64,000 nucleotides of DNA from Lachnospiraceae bacterium (GTDB lineage Bacteria; Bacillota; Clostridia; Lachnospirales; Lachnospiraceae). Every line of letters begins with the position of its first letter. The stretch's first letter is position 1. The notes below the pieces were generated by a model. It did not search any database. It worked only from the letters and a program-made list of their open reading frames with translations, and had not been told where the DNA came from. Shown here in pieces: positions 63,003 through 64,000 of this stretch. A program made the position numbers and the translations under genes. The stretch is from NCBI GenBank assembly GCA_022652545.1, contig JALCRM010000004.1:62001-126000 (forward strand), given 5' to 3'.

Positions 63003-64000
63003 TCAGATCTGCGCCCTGACTGTCCGGCCAGAGGTGCTGCCTTTCCTGGCCTCCTCCGGAAGAACCTTCCAGATGCTCTTCCTGCGGTCGCTGTCAGAGA
63101 GCGTGGTCATAAGGATCAGCCTGTCAAAGATCATCAGGAAACTGGGCAGGACAAAGATAACGGCGACCATGCTGATCAGTGCGCCGCGGGCCATCAGCGT
63201 GCACAGGGAACTGATCATGTCGATCGTTGAGTACAGGCCTACGCCGAAGGTGGCCGCAAAGAAGGAAAGCGCGCTGACAAAAATGGATTTGGCACTTGTC
63301 AGGTCCGCGATGCGGATGGCTTCGTACTTTGTTTTGCCGCTCTGGCGTTCCCGCAGATACCGCGTCGTCATCAGGATCGCGTAGTCCACGGTGGAACCCA
63401 GCTGTATGGTACCGATCACGATATTCGCGATGAACGGGACGGACGTCCCCATGTAGTACGGTACGGCCATATTGACCAGTATTCCCGTTTCGATGACCGC
63501 CACCAGGATGAACGGCAGTGAAAGGCTGCGGAAGACCAGCAGAATGATGACGAAGATCACGCCGATCGAAACAAAACTCACGGTATTGAAGTCGTGATCC
63601 GAGATCGTGATCAGGTCCTTGGTGCCCGGTGCTTCTCCTACAAGCATTGCGCCGCTGTCGTATTTCTTGGCGAGTGTGTTGATGGCGTCGCACTGCGCAT
63701 TCACTTCGTCGCTGGCCACCTTATATTCGGAGCCGATGATCAGGATCTGCCAGCGGTCATTTACCAGCGAGGACTTCAGGCTGTCCGGGATCATGTCTTC
63801 CGGGATGCCCGTGCCCTTGATCGTATTGACGCCCAGCACGTACCTCACGCCGTCGATCTTCTTCAGCTCCGCAGTCAGGCTTTTCAGCTCCTTGTCCGGA
63901 ATATCCGAATTCAGCATGAGCATGTGGTTCGTGCTCATATCGAACTTATCGCGCACCTCCGTGTTCGCCACGATGCTTTCAAGGTTTTTGGGCAGCGATT
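63003..64000 (-). CDS. MMPL/RND family transporter, C-terminal part (cut by right edge)
   Basis: The frame is open through the right edge (it continues upstream of the GTG at 63971 as SLPKNLESIV), so about 332 C-terminal residues are seen. They show a periplasmic-type loop domain with CDAINTLAKKYDSGAMLVGE, then six membrane helices in the MMPL pattern: FVSIGVIFVIILLVFRSL, FIANIVIGTIQLGSTVDYAILMTTRYLRE (conserved Asp-Tyr), SAKSIFVSALSFFAATFGV, LCTLMARGALISMVAVIFVLP. Gram-positive MMPL proteins export lipids or peptides. The adjacent heptad-repeat lipoprotein is its likely partner. Confidence 0.9.
   Translation of the reverse strand, partial: SLPKNLESIVANTEVRDKFDMSTNHMLMLNSDIPDKELKSLTAELKKIDGVRYVLGVNTIKGTGIPEDMIPDSLKSSLVNDRWQILIIGSEYKVASDEVNAQCDAINTLAKKYDSGAMLVGEAPGTKDLITISDHDFNTVSFVSIGVIFVIILLVFRSLSLPFILVAVIETGILVNMAVPYYMGTSVPFIANIVIGTIQLGSTVDYAILMTTRYLRERQSGKTKYEAIRIADLTSAKSIFVSALSFFAATFGVGLYSTIDMISSLCTLMARGALISMVAVIFVLPSFLMIFDRLILMTTLSDSDRRKSIWKVLPEEARKGSTSGRTVRAQI

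Overview
The window reads as a chromosomal segment of a GC-rich Gram-positive anaerobe of the Clostridia, most likely Lachnospiraceae. The reasons are the low-GC-type signals (purine-rich Shine-Dalgarno sites, TGCTATAAT promoters, an FMN riboswitch with intrinsic terminator), the cell-wall proteins (LCP enzyme, GH25 lysozyme, MurA, Dlt-like MBOAT proteins, heptad-repeat lipoprotein) and the absence of outer-membrane genes. No rRNA, tRNA, transposon, prophage or CRISPR array was seen. Nearly all genes lie on the minus strand; only three are on plus.

Layout. 1-385: N-terminus of a secreted Ala-rich protein running off the left edge. 801-11.6 kb: a long housekeeping operon read right to left from a promoter at 11646: tsaE, tsaB, rimI, rnz, tsaD, ispD, dnaE, pfkA, a TrmH-type RNA methyltransferase and proC, closed by a terminator at 605-642. 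11.66-12.7 kb: a RibU riboflavin transporter under an FMN riboswitch. 12.7-18.1 kb: murA, a LysM/G5/M23 peptidase, a flavin reductase, a coiled-coil membrane protein and a small alarmone synthetase.

18.1-39.8 kb is a surface-polysaccharide locus. Its main promoter is at 39836, followed by rfbB, rfbA, rfbC (dTDP-sugar synthesis; no rfbD in the window), an ABC exporter (wzm-like, wzt-like with an extra C-terminal domain), a methyltransferase-kinase fusion resembling the chain terminator WbdD, four GT2 glycosyltransferases with a phosphohexomutase among them, a polyprenyl-phosphate sugar-phosphate transferase, an LCP glycan-attachment enzyme, a rhamnosyltransferase-like GT2 and glmS. Together they could make, cap, export and attach a glycan.

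39.9-59.1 kb carries more envelope genes: a GH25 lysozyme, a pair of small EamA/SMR-type membrane proteins, an SGNH-like protein with a degenerate active site, multi-TM proteins of unknown function, an FAD oxidoreductase, a radical SAM/SPASM protein, a DPM1-like GT2, two MBOAT acyltransferases, a VOC protein, an ACP, a DHHW/AlgX-like SGNH protein and an FkbH-type HAD enzyme. The set FkbH + ACP + MBOAT + SGNH has the architecture of the Dlt D-alanylation system, with FkbH in place of the DltA ligase. It is the best candidate here for an undescribed surface-acylation system. 59.3-64 kb: a very long heptad-repeat lipoprotein next to an MMPL/RND transporter cut by the right edge.
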